The notes: generated by a model from the letters alone, not told the origin. DNA of 64,000 nucleotides from SABI01 sp028532915 (GCA_963677225.1 OY781923.1:2046001-2110000), one strand, 5' to 3'; positions 15,678 through 25,416 are shown, counted from the first letter of the stretch. Made by a program: numbers and translations.

Positions 15678-17513
15678 ATGAAAATACGTTCGCTCAGAAA
15701 CCAGAGTATCCTCCTTATCCTCTTCATCCTTGTCATCACATTGCTTTCGATGGTTCTCATAAGCCAGTACACCTATCTGACAAGTCTGAAACAGCAGACC
15801 TACGAAGATCTGGAATCACACAATGATTTCGTAAGCTCACTGATCGAACAAACACCCGGCAATCCATTTGAGACTCTTGATGAGTATTCATCGATTCATT
15901 CGATCCGCATTACGATCATAGAGAGTGACGGGACTGTCGCATATGACAGCGACTATGATGAGATGAATCTGGAGAGCCACCTTTTTCGCGAAGAAGTACA
16001 GCAATCGCTGAAAGAGGGCTTCGGAATGAGTGAGAGAAGAAGTGCCACACAAGAGGCTCTCGTCCTCTATTTTTCCCGATACCATGCCGAGGCCCCCTAC
16101 CCTTTCGTAAGGACTTCGACGCCTCTCGATCAGCTCAAAGAATACCGCACATTGTTCGACAGGCTGCTGTGGGGAAACGTATTCTTCCTGATCCTCGTTG
16201 TGACAGCCCTTACACTGTTGAGCATAAGGAAGATCACAAAACCGATCAGCGATCTGAACATGCTTGCACAGATGTACGAACAGGGAAATCTTAAGGCTAA
16301 GCGGCAGATAAGAGGCCCGAAAGAGATCACCGATCTTTCATTAACCATGCAGAAAATGGCTTCCACACTGAAAGGGAAAATAGAAGAGCTCAACTCCTCC
16401 AGAATCATGATAGAGACGATGATCAATGCCCTTTCACAGGGTCTGCTGCTGCTCGACAACAATCTGGTCATCAAGATCGCGAATACCCCCTCCTATGAAC
16501 TGCTTATGACCAAAGGATCCCTGGAGGGGCGCACCATAAGCCAGATCATAAACAGTACCCGTGTTCTGGAGACGATCAGAAACTGCAAGGATGAGAAGAC
16601 TCACACGGAGATCACCATAGAACAGTATGCTCATCTGTTCGGAGAGACTGCAAGAATCGTCGGCAGAGAGAAGACAAGAACATTGAGGTTCTCCGTCGAC
16701 CCGATAGATGATGAGAGCACTTCGATGTCCCTGGTCATAACCATCACGGACATGACCGAACTGGTGAAACTGGAGCAGATGAGAAAGGATTTCGTCGCGA
16801 ATGTATCCCATGAGCTGAAAACCCCTATCACGGCAATAGCAGGATTCAGCCAGACTCTCCTTGAAGAGGATGAACAGCAGCTCAACGAGACACAGAAAAG
16901 ATTCCTCTCGATCATACACCGTCAGGGACAGAATATGCTTTCGATAGTCCAGGACCTCCTCCTGCTCTCTTCTCTGGAGCAAAAGCAGAGTTCGCTTGTC
17001 CAGTCATGGGTTGAAATCGAACATGTTGTCGAACAGAGTATCGGTTCCTGCGAATACAAGTCGAAAGAGAAGAATATCAACATCATAAGTCACATCGAAA
17101 ATCCCGAAAACCTTCCGGTCTTCATTCATCCTGTTCTGATAGGCCAGGCGCTGACGAATCTGCTGTCCAATGCGATCGCATACTCTCCAGAGGGAAGGAC
17201 AGTAGAGGTGAACACCGCTGTGGATGAGCAGAACCTCGAGATAAAGGTAATGGACAAAGGATATGGTATTCCCGAAAGCGAACAGGAGAGAATCTTCGAA
17301 CGATTCTACCGTGTCGATACAGCACGTTCGCGAGCTCTCGGGGGAACGGGACTGGGCCTTTCGATCGTCAAACATATCGCGGCGGCCCATCATGGGACCG
17401 TGAAAGTAGAGAGCGAACCGGATAAAGGATCGACTTTCACATTCACCGTCGACCGGAAAGGCGGGCAGTTCAGCCAGCTCGAGAAATCAAGAAAGAAGAT
17501 TATTTCGAACTAA
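15678..17513 (+). CDS. phoR: Phosphate-regulon sensor histidine kinase PhoR
   Basis: The 611-residue membrane kinase has two transmembrane segments (residues ~10-30, LLILFILVITLLSMVLIS, and ~158-178, NVFFLILVVTALTLLSI) around an extracytoplasmic sensor of ~125 residues, as in Gram-positive-type PhoR. A HAMP linker, a PAS domain (NALSQGLLLLDNNLVIKIAN), a HisKA box with His378 (FVANVSHELKTPITA) and an HATPase_c domain (LLSNAIAYSPEG, MDKGYGIPESEQERIFERFY, GTGLGLSIVK) follow. It forms an operon with phoB and presumably reads phosphate flux through PstSCAB and PhoU. Confidence 0.9.
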   Translation: MKIRSLRNQSILLILFILVITLLSMVLISQYTYLTSLKQQTYEDLESHNDFVSSLIEQTPGNPFETLDEYSSIHSIRITIIESDGTVAYDSDYDEMNLESHLFREEVQQSLKEGFGMSERRSATQEALVLYFSRYHAEAPYPFVRTSTPLDQLKEYRTLFDRLLWGNVFFLILVVTALTLLSIRKITKPISDLNMLAQMYEQGNLKAKRQIRGPKEITDLSLTMQKMASTLKGKIEELNSSRIMIETMINALSQGLLLLDNNLVIKIANTPSYELLMTKGSLEGRTISQIINSTRVLETIRNCKDEKTHTEITIEQYAHLFGETARIVGREKTRTLRFSVDPIDDESTSMSLVITITDMTELVKLEQMRKDFVANVSHELKTPITAIAGFSQTLLEEDEQQLNETQKRFLSIIHRQGQNMLSIVQDLLLLSSLEQKQSSLVQSWVEIEHVVEQSIGSCEYKSKEKNINIISHIENPENLPVFIHPVLIGQALTNLLSNAIAYSPEGRTVEVNTAVDEQNLEIKVMDKGYGIPESEQERIFERFYRVDTARSRALGGTGLGLSIVKHIAAAHHGTVKVESEPDKGSTFTFTVDRKGGQFSQLEKSRKKIISN

Positions 17514-17553
17514 GAAAACGACAGCCTCTTTAATTTTGAAGGCTGCCGTTTTC
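17514..17553. terminator. Bidirectional terminator between phoR and phoU
   Basis: Arms GAAAACGACAGCC (17514-17526) and GGCTGCCGTTTTC (17541-17553) pair with one mismatch. The A-rich outer left arm and T-rich outer right arm allow it to serve both converging operons. Confidence 0.85.
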
Positions 17554-17560
17554 TATTCAG

Positions 17561-18238
17561 TCAGTGATTCTTGCTGTGGGGATTGTTCAGGTGGGGACGT
17601 TCGCCCTTCTCCATGTACACGATCCACCTGCAGATCGTCGTCACATGATCGCCCAGACGTTCCATCTCTTTAGCGACATAGAAAAGATTTAACAGCCTCT
17701 CCATCTGGGCCGGATCGGAAGCTGTCGCCTTGAAGAGCATGCTGTTGATCTCATCGCGGGCAGCGTCCATCTGATCATCGATCTGAGCGACCTCTATCGC
17801 CTTTTCTGATTCCACATCAACGAAAGCTTCGACCGCCTTTCTGATCATCGTCGCTCCGATGAGAGCCATATCGCTGATCTTCTTGATATACGGCTGCTCC
17901 GCCTCCGATTTGTCGGCTGTGGCCATCTTTGCCAGATGGGCCGCATGATCGCCCATCCTCTCAAGATTCGAGACCATCTTGATTCCTGCTATGATGTGAC
18001 GCATATAGTGACCGTAGGGAGCTTCGCTGACGAGAAGCCTCACCCCGTCATTCTCTATCATCTCCTGCAGCTGATCGATGAAATAGTCGTTCTCGATCAC
18101 TTTTCGGGCGAGAATCACATCATGCTCTTCGAATGCCGAGCGGGCCTGATAGACAGCCTCCTCGACCCTGGTCACCATCTGAAGCATCATCTCCTGGAAG
18201 AAGTGCATCTTATCATCTAGTGAATTCTGTTCTTTCAT
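17561..18238 (-). CDS. phoU: Phosphate transport system regulator PhoU
   Basis: The 225-residue helical protein damps PhoR signalling and Pst activity when phosphate is plentiful. Two PhoU repeats are seen, with metal-binding E/DxxxD-type motifs: NLERMGDHAAHLAKMA in the first half and EMERLGDHVTTICRWIVYME in the second. The start is ATG 18238, chosen because AAGGAAAACTAT precedes it and family members begin here; a longer open frame upstream lacks support. It is the last gene of pstSCAB-phoU, 25 bases after pstB. Confidence 0.93.
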   Translation of the reverse strand: MKEQNSLDDKMHFFQEMMLQMVTRVEEAVYQARSAFEEHDVILARKVIENDYFIDQLQEMIENDGVRLLVSEAPYGHYMRHIIAGIKMVSNLERMGDHAAHLAKMATADKSEAEQPYIKKISDMALIGATMIRKAVEAFVDVESEKAIEVAQIDDQMDAARDEINSMLFKATASDPAQMERLLNLFYVAKEMERLGDHVTTICRWIVYMEKGERPHLNNPHSKNH

Positions 18239-18263
18239 ATAGTTTTCCTTCTGTTTTATTATA

Positions 18264-19094
18264 TCAACCAAATTTACCGGAGATATACTCTTCGGTCTTC
18301 TTATGAAGCGGATTGAGGAAAAGGTGTTCCGTAATATTGAATTCCTGCAGATAGCCGCTTCTGTTCTCGTCAACCATGAAAAACGCAGTGTAATCGGACA
18401 CTCTGGATGCCTGTCCCATGTTATGGGTTACGATGGCGATCGTATAGTCCTCCTTCAGCTGCAGTATCAGCTCCTCGATCCTCCCTGTAGCGATAGGGTC
18501 GAGTGCAGATGCCGGTTCATCCATCAGGATCACCTTGGGCATCACAGCGATGGTTCTCGCTATGCACAGTCTCTGCTGCTGTCCACCGCTGAGCCTCAGT
18601 GCATTCTGTTTGAGTTTATCCTTCACTTCATCCCATAACGCCGCCTGAGTCAGGCTTTTTTCGACAAGTTCATCATAGTCACCTTTGAACCCGTTGATAC
18701 GGGCACCCCAGGCGATATTCTCATAGATGCTCTTCGGGAACGGATTAGGTTTCTGGAAGACCATCCCTATCTGACGTCGGATCAGCACCGGATCCACCTG
18801 ATCTTCGTATATATCGTGACCTTCGAATGTCACCTTACCTTTCAGTGATGCTCCGGGAATGGTATCGTTCATCCTGTTTATCGACCTGAGAACGGTCGAT
18901 TTTCCGCACCCCGACGGACCGATGAAGGCTGTGACCTTGTTCTTCGCTATATCGAGCGATACATTCTTCACCGCCTGAAAATTGCCGTAACTGATCGTCA
19001 CATCACTGACGGAGATGATTTTATCTTCTGTCTCCATCGCCTGTGAAACGGTCATCGACGGGTGTTTGTTCAACTGCTGTTCAATTATACTCAT
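18264..19094 (-). CDS. pstB: Phosphate ABC transporter ATP-binding protein PstB
   Basis: The 276-residue ATPase energises phosphate import. It has Walker A GPSGCGKST followed by the PstB-specific LRSINRMNDTIPG, the Q-loop QKPNPFPKSIYENIAWG, signature LSGGQQQR, Walker B VILMDEPASALDPI and the switch His in VTHNMGQA. The ATG overlaps the pstA stop by four bases (ATGA). The ~25-residue N-terminal lead (MSIIEQQLNKHPSMT) is longer than average but not unusual. Confidence 0.96.
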   Translation of the reverse strand: MSIIEQQLNKHPSMTVSQAMETEDKIISVSDVTISYGNFQAVKNVSLDIAKNKVTAFIGPSGCGKSTVLRSINRMNDTIPGASLKGKVTFEGHDIYEDQVDPVLIRRQIGMVFQKPNPFPKSIYENIAWGARINGFKGDYDELVEKSLTQAALWDEVKDKLKQNALRLSGGQQQRLCIARTIAVMPKVILMDEPASALDPIATGRIEELILQLKEDYTIAIVTHNMGQASRVSDYTAFFMVDENRSGYLQEFNITEHLFLNPLHKKTEEYISGKFG

Positions 19095-20350
19095 GCTTCA
19101 AGCCTCTTCTTTCTATTTAATCTTTCTCTCATATAGATGGCACTGCTGTTTATAAGAAGCAGCAGAACCAGCAGGACTATGATCGCTCCGGCAGCTATGC
19201 TGCGGTAGGCACCCTGCGGCCGTGCCGACCATTGATATATCTGTATGGGTAATGTCGTGAATTTACTGAATACACCTGTCGGATCCACACTGATGAAGGT
19301 CGACGCTCCGATGACCACCAAAGGAGCAGTCTCTCCGAGTGCTCTGGAGAGAGCAAGAATCGTACCTGTGAGGATCCTCGAAAAACTTGCCGGCAGCACA
19401 TGGTGCCAGATAGTCTGCCATTTTGTTGCCCCGACCCCGTAGCTGCTCATCCGCAGCGAATCTGGAACGGCCTTTATGGCTTCCTGTGTGTTGATGATGA
19501 TGATCGGTAATACCAGAAGCCCCAGTGTAAGACCACCTGAAAGTATCGTTCTTCCGTTGGCGACGGTGGAGGAGATGTGGGTGAAGACCGCTCCGCTCGT
19601 CACAGGTTCGAGCACCCTGACGAAGAACGCAAGCCCAAGCAGGCCGTAAATGATCGACGGAACAGCCGAAAGATTGAATATGTTCAGCTGCATGATATTG
19701 GTGAGCCTGTTTTTCGGCGCATACTCCTGCAGGTATATCGCAGCTCCGATGCCGAACGGGAATGAGAACAGAAACGTTACAAGGAGAATCCACATCGATC
19801 CCAGAAAAGCTGTTCTGATCCCTGCGATAAGAGGATTCGAAGACTGGCTTGCCTGAAGAAAATGAGGAGTGATCCATGACCTGAAGGAAAGGTATGCCCC
19901 TTCGTGTTCCAGGGCGAACTGCTCCACCTCACCCTTGCGGGTGATCGAATCCCACAATCCCCAGGTTCTTAAAACACTCGGTTCTATGACATACTGTTCC
20001 ACAAGAGCTATCAGATCGGAGTCGCTGCGGTTTTCAAGAGGGTTTTCGTATTCTATTCTTCTCAGAATTCCTTTTGATATATGTTCCGTAGAGAGGTGGA
20101 TGAGCTGCTCACGGCTGAGATCTTTCACACTTTCGGCATTTTCGACAAGAGTCGAAAGAGGGCGTTCATCCACAAGGACAGCCCAGCCGAACACATCGTC
20201 GATGATCGATATGAGAAGGATCGATAGGAACATGACTGCGATCACTGTGGAAAGGATGAAGAGAAAATAGAAGAAATTCCCTCTGTTCTTCCTTATTTTC
20301 ACCCTTGTCGTCGCTTCTGCTCCTGTAGCATAAGGTTCTATATATTCCAT
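19091..20350 (-). CDS. pstA: Phosphate ABC transporter permease PstA, long form
   Basis: A 419-residue inner-membrane permease, longer than the ~300-residue E. coli PstA. After TM1 (residues ~27-50) there is an extra ~120-residue, mostly hydrophilic segment (from VDERPLSTLVENAESV to SWITPHFLQAS) that should lie outside the membrane, before the usual six-helix permease core. The coupling-loop signature is SYGVGATKWQTIWHHVLPAS, with the family motif ALGETAPLVVIGA. Its ATG directly follows the pstC stop. It pairs with PstC in the channel. Confidence 0.93.
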   Translation of the reverse strand: MEYIEPYATGAEATTRVKIRKNRGNFFYFLFILSTVIAVMFLSILLISIIDDVFGWAVLVDERPLSTLVENAESVKDLSREQLIHLSTEHISKGILRRIEYENPLENRSDSDLIALVEQYVIEPSVLRTWGLWDSITRKGEVEQFALEHEGAYLSFRSWITPHFLQASQSSNPLIAGIRTAFLGSMWILLVTFLFSFPFGIGAAIYLQEYAPKNRLTNIMQLNIFNLSAVPSIIYGLLGLAFFVRVLEPVTSGAVFTHISSTVANGRTILSGGLTLGLLVLPIIIINTQEAIKAVPDSLRMSSYGVGATKWQTIWHHVLPASFSRILTGTILALSRALGETAPLVVIGASTFISVDPTGVFSKFTTLPIQIYQWSARPQGAYRSIAAGAIIVLLVLLLLINSSAIYMRERLNRKKRLEA

Positions 20351-21268
20351 CTATTCATACTCCATGTGGTATTTCGCACTGATCGACCGGCTTATCAGAT
20401 TCAATGTGAAGGTGATGATGAACAGCATCAGACCGAGAGCGAAGATACTTGTATAATCGACCGAGTTGTAACTGACATCACCTCCCGAGATTCTCACAAT
20501 ATATCCTGTGATGGTCTCGGCTCCCTCGAAGGGGTTGAATGTGAGTTTCGGTCCTGCTCCGGCTGCTAACGCCACGACCATCGTCTCTCCGATCGCCCTG
20601 GAAAGAGCGAGAAGGAACGTTGCCGACAGACCGCTCAGTGCAGCCGGAAGAACAATGTGAAAGGTAGTCTCGGCAACCGTCGAACCCAGAGCGTGCGATG
20701 CGAGTCGAAGCTCTTTGGGGACCGCGGAGATGGCATCTTCGGCCATCGTGGCCACAAGCGGTAGAATGAGGATCCCGATGACGATCCCCGCACTGGCGGT
20801 ATTGTACATCTGGACGACCTCTTCTCCGAATATCGACCTCAGCAGAGGTGTCATGAAAGTGAGCGCAAAATAGCCGTATACAATAGTGGGGATCCCCGCG
20901 AGGATCTCCAGAATAGGTTTGACTATACTTTTGGTTTTCGCCGTGGCATATTCGCTCAGATAGATTGCGACACTCAATCCGAGCGGAAGTGCAACGAGCA
21001 TGGCGATAAGGGATGTCGTGATCGTAGAGTTCAGCAGCGGGAGGACTCCGAACTGCCCTATCATCGGCTGCCATTTAGTTCCGAACAGGAACTGGGAGAG
21101 AGTCACCTCGTCACTAGAGAAAAAGAGCATCGACTCTTTGAAGAGGATGACGACAATACCGACAGTGATCATCACAGACATCAGAGCAAACAAGAACAGA
21201 AGCGATTCGATGACCGTTTCGTGTAATCTTATTCTTTTCCCATACGGATGTGGTACAGTATTTTTCAT
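20351..21268 (-). CDS. pstC: Phosphate ABC transporter permease PstC
   Basis: A 305-residue permease with six predicted membrane helices. The EAA-type coupling loop is LASHALGSTVAETTFHIVLP, followed by the PstC hallmark ALSRAIGETMVVALAAGAGP. The early loop GTKWQPMIGQFGVLPLLNST is also typical. AAGGAAAAAAC lies before the ATG. It is second in the pst operon, 88 bases after pstS, and translation passes straight into pstA. Confidence 0.95.
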   Translation of the reverse strand: MKNTVPHPYGKRIRLHETVIESLLFLFALMSVMITVGIVVILFKESMLFFSSDEVTLSQFLFGTKWQPMIGQFGVLPLLNSTITTSLIAMLVALPLGLSVAIYLSEYATAKTKSIVKPILEILAGIPTIVYGYFALTFMTPLLRSIFGEEVVQMYNTASAGIVIGILILPLVATMAEDAISAVPKELRLASHALGSTVAETTFHIVLPAALSGLSATFLLALSRAIGETMVVALAAGAGPKLTFNPFEGAETITGYIVRISGGDVSYNSVDYTSIFALGLMLFIITFTLNLISRSISAKYHMEYE

Positions 21269-21356
21269 TCTTTACGTTTTTTCCTTTCAGCAAACGGCTT
21301 TTGACGACCGGAAGACCGGTGTCAAAAGCCATCTGATAGTTACAGTAAGGTATTCT

Positions 21357-22352
21357 TTAATAGGTACCTTCCATGGCTTCGAGCCAAGAAGCGCGGCCTT
21401 GAGATAGAGCCTCTTCACTTGCCGGGAAGTAACCGACTGAAGTGACTTCTTCAGTAACATAGGTGAGGTAGAAGTTTATGAAAGCAGCGACCTGCGGCTT
21501 CTCTTTCATGATCGAAGCGTCCGAGTAGAGGAACAGGGGTCTTGCGAGAGGATAGACTCCAGCGTTCACTGTATCTTCGCTTGCTTCGATACCTTCGATA
21601 TCGAGTACGTTCAGAACATCTTTGTTCTCGACATAGTATGCATAACCGAAGAATCCGATCGCATATTCGCTTCCTTTCACTCCCTGCACGAGGATGTTGT
21701 CATCTTCGCTCAGCTGGACGTTCTCTGCACTCAGCATCGCTGTGGCATCTTTGTCGAAAATCTCTTCAACGAAGTAGTCGAAAGTACCGCTGTCGGTTCC
21801 GGGAATGAATCTCATGATCTCTTCCTTCGGCCATTGGGGTCTCACATCACTCCAGTATACGGCAGACCCGAAGATCTGGGCGAGTTCCTCAAGAGTCACA
21901 TCTTTGACGAAGGTGTTCTTCGAACTCACCGTAACGGCGAGGGCATCGGTTCCTACTTTGAACTCGATAGGATTTCTACCGATAGTTTTAGCCTGGGCGA
22001 TCTCTTTGTCTTTGATAGGTCTTGAAGCATTGGAGATATCACTTTCACCTGCGACAGTGAAGCGTTCAAAACCTGCTCCGCTTCCGATGCTGTCAACCGT
22101 GATCGTTCCCGAGTAACCTTCTTCGCTGAATCTTTCAGCCATTCTCTCAGAGAGAGGGAACACTGTAGAAGAACCAGCAGTTACGATATTTCCTGTTACT
22201 TTCAATGGATTGACACCGGGAAGACCGTTCACCATCTGATCTTCGATCCAGCCGTAGGCATCAACTGTCTCTGTCTGTTCGGTACTACCGCCTGCAGCAA
22301 CCGGCAGGATGATCAGGGAGACAAGAAGCAGAGTAAGCAATATTTTTTTCAT
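21357..22352 (-). CDS. pstS: Phosphate-binding periplasmic protein PstS
   Basis: The 331-residue solute-binding protein delivers phosphate to PstCAB. It has a cleavable signal peptide (MKKILLTLLLVSLIILPVAA) without a lipobox Cys. The phosphate-site motifs are AGSSTVFPLSERMAE, the GSGAGFERF loop, SDISNASRPI and PGTDSGTFDYF. First gene of the pst operon, behind GGAGGAATAT and an upstream Pho box. Confidence 0.95.
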   Translation of the reverse strand: MKKILLTLLLVSLIILPVAAGGSTEQTETVDAYGWIEDQMVNGLPGVNPLKVTGNIVTAGSSTVFPLSERMAERFSEEGYSGTITVDSIGSGAGFERFTVAGESDISNASRPIKDKEIAQAKTIGRNPIEFKVGTDALAVTVSSKNTFVKDVTLEELAQIFGSAVYWSDVRPQWPKEEIMRFIPGTDSGTFDYFVEEIFDKDATAMLSAENVQLSEDDNILVQGVKGSEYAIGFFGYAYYVENKDVLNVLDIEGIEASEDTVNAGVYPLARPLFLYSDASIMKEKPQVAAFINFYLTYVTEEVTSVGYFPASEEALSQGRASWLEAMEGTY

Positions 22353-22397
22353 ATATTCCTCCGAATAAATTAGATGACCAAAATCTACAGAGAAAGT

Positions 22398-22419
22398 GTT
22401 AGCAAATTGTTAGCAAAAA
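22398..22419 (-). promoter_or_regulatory. Pho box upstream of pstS
   Basis: On the pst coding strand two direct repeats, TTTTTGCTAAC and AATTTGCTAAC, stand with an 11-base period. The core CTAACA-N5-CTAACA parallels the PhoB consensus CTGTCA-N5-CTGTCA. It lies about 46 bases before the pstS start, where it would replace a -35 element. Confidence 0.75.
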
Positions 22420-22571
22420 GTGAGAAGATCATGTATTTTTGAAAAATTAATTCAAATCTTCTATGGGATGTTGCACACATTTATGATACGATATCGATGT
22501 TCTTTTTTTGACTGGAAGGATGCTTTTCACTGTCTACTAGTATGGTAGACAGGAAACAGGAGGACCTCTGC

Positions 22572-23843
22572 ATGGTATTTTGTCAGATAGCGGATTCTGA
22601 AGGAATCTCTCAGGAAACAATGAAAAAACACTTCTTCAAAGGCCTGAAGGCTCTTGGCGAACGAAAGAGAATTCTGCTCATTCCTCCTGACATCACCCGT
22701 CTGCACGGTCTCGGAGGCCTTCTGGCCGTGTGGGCTGTTGAGTATTTCGGCTCCAAGGTCAAAGCGATCCTGCCTGCACTCGGAACTCATGTTCCGATGA
22801 CGCCCGAAGAGCTTGATATCATGTATCCTGGAATCGATCACTCGCTGTTTGTCGACCATGACTGGAGAAATGATGTAGTGACTTTGGGAACCGTCCCCTC
22901 CTCTTTCATAGAGGAAGTTTCGGAGGGAAAACTCTCGTATCAGTGGAAGGCCCAGGTCAACCGCCTCCTTGTGACAGGCGGATTCGATCTGATACTCTCT
23001 CTAGGACAGGTCGTGCCTCATGAGGTCATCGGGATGGCAAACCATACAAAGAACATCTATGTGGGAACCGGCGGCCCCGAAGGAATCAACAAGAGTCATT
23101 ATCTCGGTGCCGTCTATGGAATGGAGCGCATCATGGGCCGCACCGACACTCCAGTCAGAGCTGTACTTGATTACGCTCACGAGAACTTTGCCCGAAATCT
23201 GCCCATCGTCTTCGCCCTCACGGTCGTATTCCGCCAGATCGACGGGACGATGAGAAGTGCCGGGCTGTTCATGGGAGATGACAGAGAATGTTTCAATGAA
23301 GCATGTGAACTCTCACTGAAGGTAAACTTCACAATGGTCGACACACCGCTGAAGAAGGTGGTCGTCTATCTTGATCCGGAGGAATTCAGGACGACATGGC
23401 TGGGAAACAAGGCTATCTACCGTACGAGGATGGCTATCGCCGACGAAGGGGAGCTCATCATCATCGCACCGGGGGTCCATAAATTCGGTGAAGATGAACA
23501 GATTGACCGGCTCATCAGGAAATACGGATACAAGGGAACCGACCATACCCTTGAAGCGGTCACACGACACCAGGATCTGAAAGATAACCTCTCTGCAGCA
23601 GCTCATCTCATCCACGGTTCGAGTGAGAACAGATTCTCCATCCGCTACTGCCCCAAAAGTATCAGCAGAGAAGATATCATCCAATCGGGCTATCAGTACG
23701 GTGACATCACAGAATACACCGACAGATATATCTTCGACGGGATACAGGATGGAGAGAACCGGACAGAAGACGGAGAGACCTACTATTATATCAGCAATCC
23801 GGCAGTGGGCTTATGGGCACATGAGAGTAGATTCAGCAACTAG
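22572..23843 (+). CDS. LarA-family (DUF2088) nickel-pincer racemase/epimerase-like protein
   Basis: The 423-residue protein belongs to the lactate-racemase family, which uses the nickel-pincer nucleotide to racemise or epimerise 2-hydroxy acids. Motifs: LLIPPDITRLHGLGG, ALGTHVPMTPEELD, VTGGFDLILSLGQVVPHEVI, NIYVGTGGPEGINKSHYLGA (catalytic His/Lys region) and IIIAPGVHKFGED. ATG 22572 follows CAGGAGGACCTCTGC; an upstream ATG at 22542 has no ribosome site. The 6-phosphogluconate dehydrogenase gene starts 50 bases later. Neighbourhood points to a sugar acid rather than lactate, but this is inference; no larB, larC or larE is in the window. Confidence 0.8.
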   Translation: MVFCQIADSEGISQETMKKHFFKGLKALGERKRILLIPPDITRLHGLGGLLAVWAVEYFGSKVKAILPALGTHVPMTPEELDIMYPGIDHSLFVDHDWRNDVVTLGTVPSSFIEEVSEGKLSYQWKAQVNRLLVTGGFDLILSLGQVVPHEVIGMANHTKNIYVGTGGPEGINKSHYLGAVYGMERIMGRTDTPVRAVLDYAHENFARNLPIVFALTVVFRQIDGTMRSAGLFMGDDRECFNEACELSLKVNFTMVDTPLKKVVVYLDPEEFRTTWLGNKAIYRTRMAIADEGELIIIAPGVHKFGEDEQIDRLIRKYGYKGTDHTLEAVTRHQDLKDNLSAAAHLIHGSSENRFSIRYCPKSISREDIIQSGYQYGDITEYTDRYIFDGIQDGENRTEDGETYYYISNPAVGLWAHESRFSN

Positions 23844-23892
23844 GAACAATATAAAAATACAACAAGCACCCTCACATCATGGGAGGGAAACA

Positions 23893-25365
23893 ATGGGAGA
23901 AAGCAAGATGAAGAAGAAAGCGGATATCGGACTTATCGGTCTGGCTGTCATGGGACAGAACCTCGTCCTCAATATGAACGATCATGGGTATACTGTCGCT
24001 GTATATAACCGTACAGTATCGAAGGTCGATGATTTTTTGCAGGATGCTGCAAAAGGAAGAGATACCATCATAGGGACCTATTCGATGGAAGAGTTCATCG
24101 ACTCTCTAGAAAGACCGAGAAAAGTCATGCTGATGGTGAAAGCCGGAGAGGTGGTCGACAAGTTCATCGATCAGATCGTTCCTCTGCTGGATGAAGGTGA
24201 TCTGATCATCGATGGAGGAAACTCCCATTTCCCCGACACCAACAGAAGAACTCAACGGCTCAAAGAGAAGGGGATCATCTATATCGGTACCGGAGTATCC
24301 GGCGGAGAAGAAGGTGCCCGCAGAGGTCCTTCGATCATGCCCGGCGGGAATAAGGACGGATGGCCCCTGGTCAAGAAGATCTTCCAGGATATCAGTGCGA
24401 AGGTGGAAGACGGATCTCCCTGCTGTGACTGGGTCGGAGACAATGGAGCAGGCCATTATGTCAAGATGGTCCACAACGGAATAGAATACGGGGACATGCA
24501 GATGATCTGCGAAGCCTACGATCTTCTCCACCGGGGACTCGGACTCACCCATGACTCCCTTCATGAGATCTTCAGCCAGTGGAATCAGACGGAGCTGGAC
24601 AGTTATCTCATTGAAATCACCCGAGATATCATGAAGATGAAAGACAGTGATGGTGAGGTTCTCGTCGAAAAGATCCTGGACAAGGCTGGACAGAAAGGGA
24701 CCGGAAAATGGACAGGTATCAGTTCTCTTGAACTCGGTGTTCCTGTCACCCTGATAGTAGAAGCCGTCTATGCCAGATCGCTGTCAGCTCTGAAAGGGGA
24801 AAGAGTCGAGGCCAGCAGGATCATCGAAGGTCCTCAAGGCCTGATAGAAGGAGATGAAAAAGAAATCATCGAAGATGTCCGAAAAGCCCTTCTGGCTTCC
24901 AAGATAGTCTCCTATGCACAGGGCTACATGCTCATGAGAGAAGCTGCAAAAGAAAACGGATGGGACCTGAACTACGGGGGCATCGCTCTGATGTGGCGCG
25001 GCGGATGCATCATCAGAAGCGCATTCCTCGGAAAGATCAAGGAAGCATTCGATTCGAACCCCTCACTCAATAATCTTCTCGTCGATCCCTATTTCAATTC
25101 GGTGATCAGCGATTGTCAATCCTCATGGAGAAAGACTATAGCCCGCGCTGTGACCGCAGGGATCGCAACACCTGCAATGAGCAGTGCACTTGCATTCTTC
25201 GACGGTTACAGATCCGAACGCCTCCCTGCAAACCTGCTTCAGGCGCAGCGCGATTACTTCGGAGCGCATACCTATGAACGTACCGACGCTGAAGAGGGAG
25301 AATTCTTCCATACGAACTGGACGGGAACAGGCGGGAACGTCAGTTCTTCGACCTATCAGGTATAA
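23893..25365 (+). CDS. gnd: 6-phosphogluconate dehydrogenase, decarboxylating
   Basis: A 490-residue cytoplasmic enzyme converting 6-phosphogluconate to ribulose-5-phosphate with NADPH formation. Dinucleotide site IGLIGLAVMGQNLVLNM with NADP-type VYNRTVSKVD; the signature GTGVSGGEEGARRGPSIMPG; catalytic Lys/His region GHYVKMVHNGIEYGDMQM; C-terminal phosphate site QRDYFGAHTYERTD. ATG 23893 after GGGAGGGAAACA fits the family start; an in-frame extension back into larA is an artefact. A terminator follows. Confidence 0.95.
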   Translation: MGESKMKKKADIGLIGLAVMGQNLVLNMNDHGYTVAVYNRTVSKVDDFLQDAAKGRDTIIGTYSMEEFIDSLERPRKVMLMVKAGEVVDKFIDQIVPLLDEGDLIIDGGNSHFPDTNRRTQRLKEKGIIYIGTGVSGGEEGARRGPSIMPGGNKDGWPLVKKIFQDISAKVEDGSPCCDWVGDNGAGHYVKMVHNGIEYGDMQMICEAYDLLHRGLGLTHDSLHEIFSQWNQTELDSYLIEITRDIMKMKDSDGEVLVEKILDKAGQKGTGKWTGISSLELGVPVTLIVEAVYARSLSALKGERVEASRIIEGPQGLIEGDEKEIIEDVRKALLASKIVSYAQGYMLMREAAKENGWDLNYGGIALMWRGGCIIRSAFLGKIKEAFDSNPSLNNLLVDPYFNSVISDCQSSWRKTIARAVTAGIATPAMSSALAFFDGYRSERLPANLLQAQRDYFGAHTYERTDAEEGEFFHTNWTGTGGNVSSSTYQV

Positions 25366-25388
25366 CGAAATCTTCTACCGATATCAAA

Positions 25389-25416
25389 GAGGGGAGCTGC
25401 GGCTTCTCTCTTTTTT
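25389..25416 (+). terminator. Intrinsic terminator after gnd
   Basis: GAGGGGAGC and GCTTCTCTC form a hairpin with loop TGCG, followed by TTTTTT. It ends the larA-like/gnd unit before the pot operon promoter. Confidence 0.75.
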
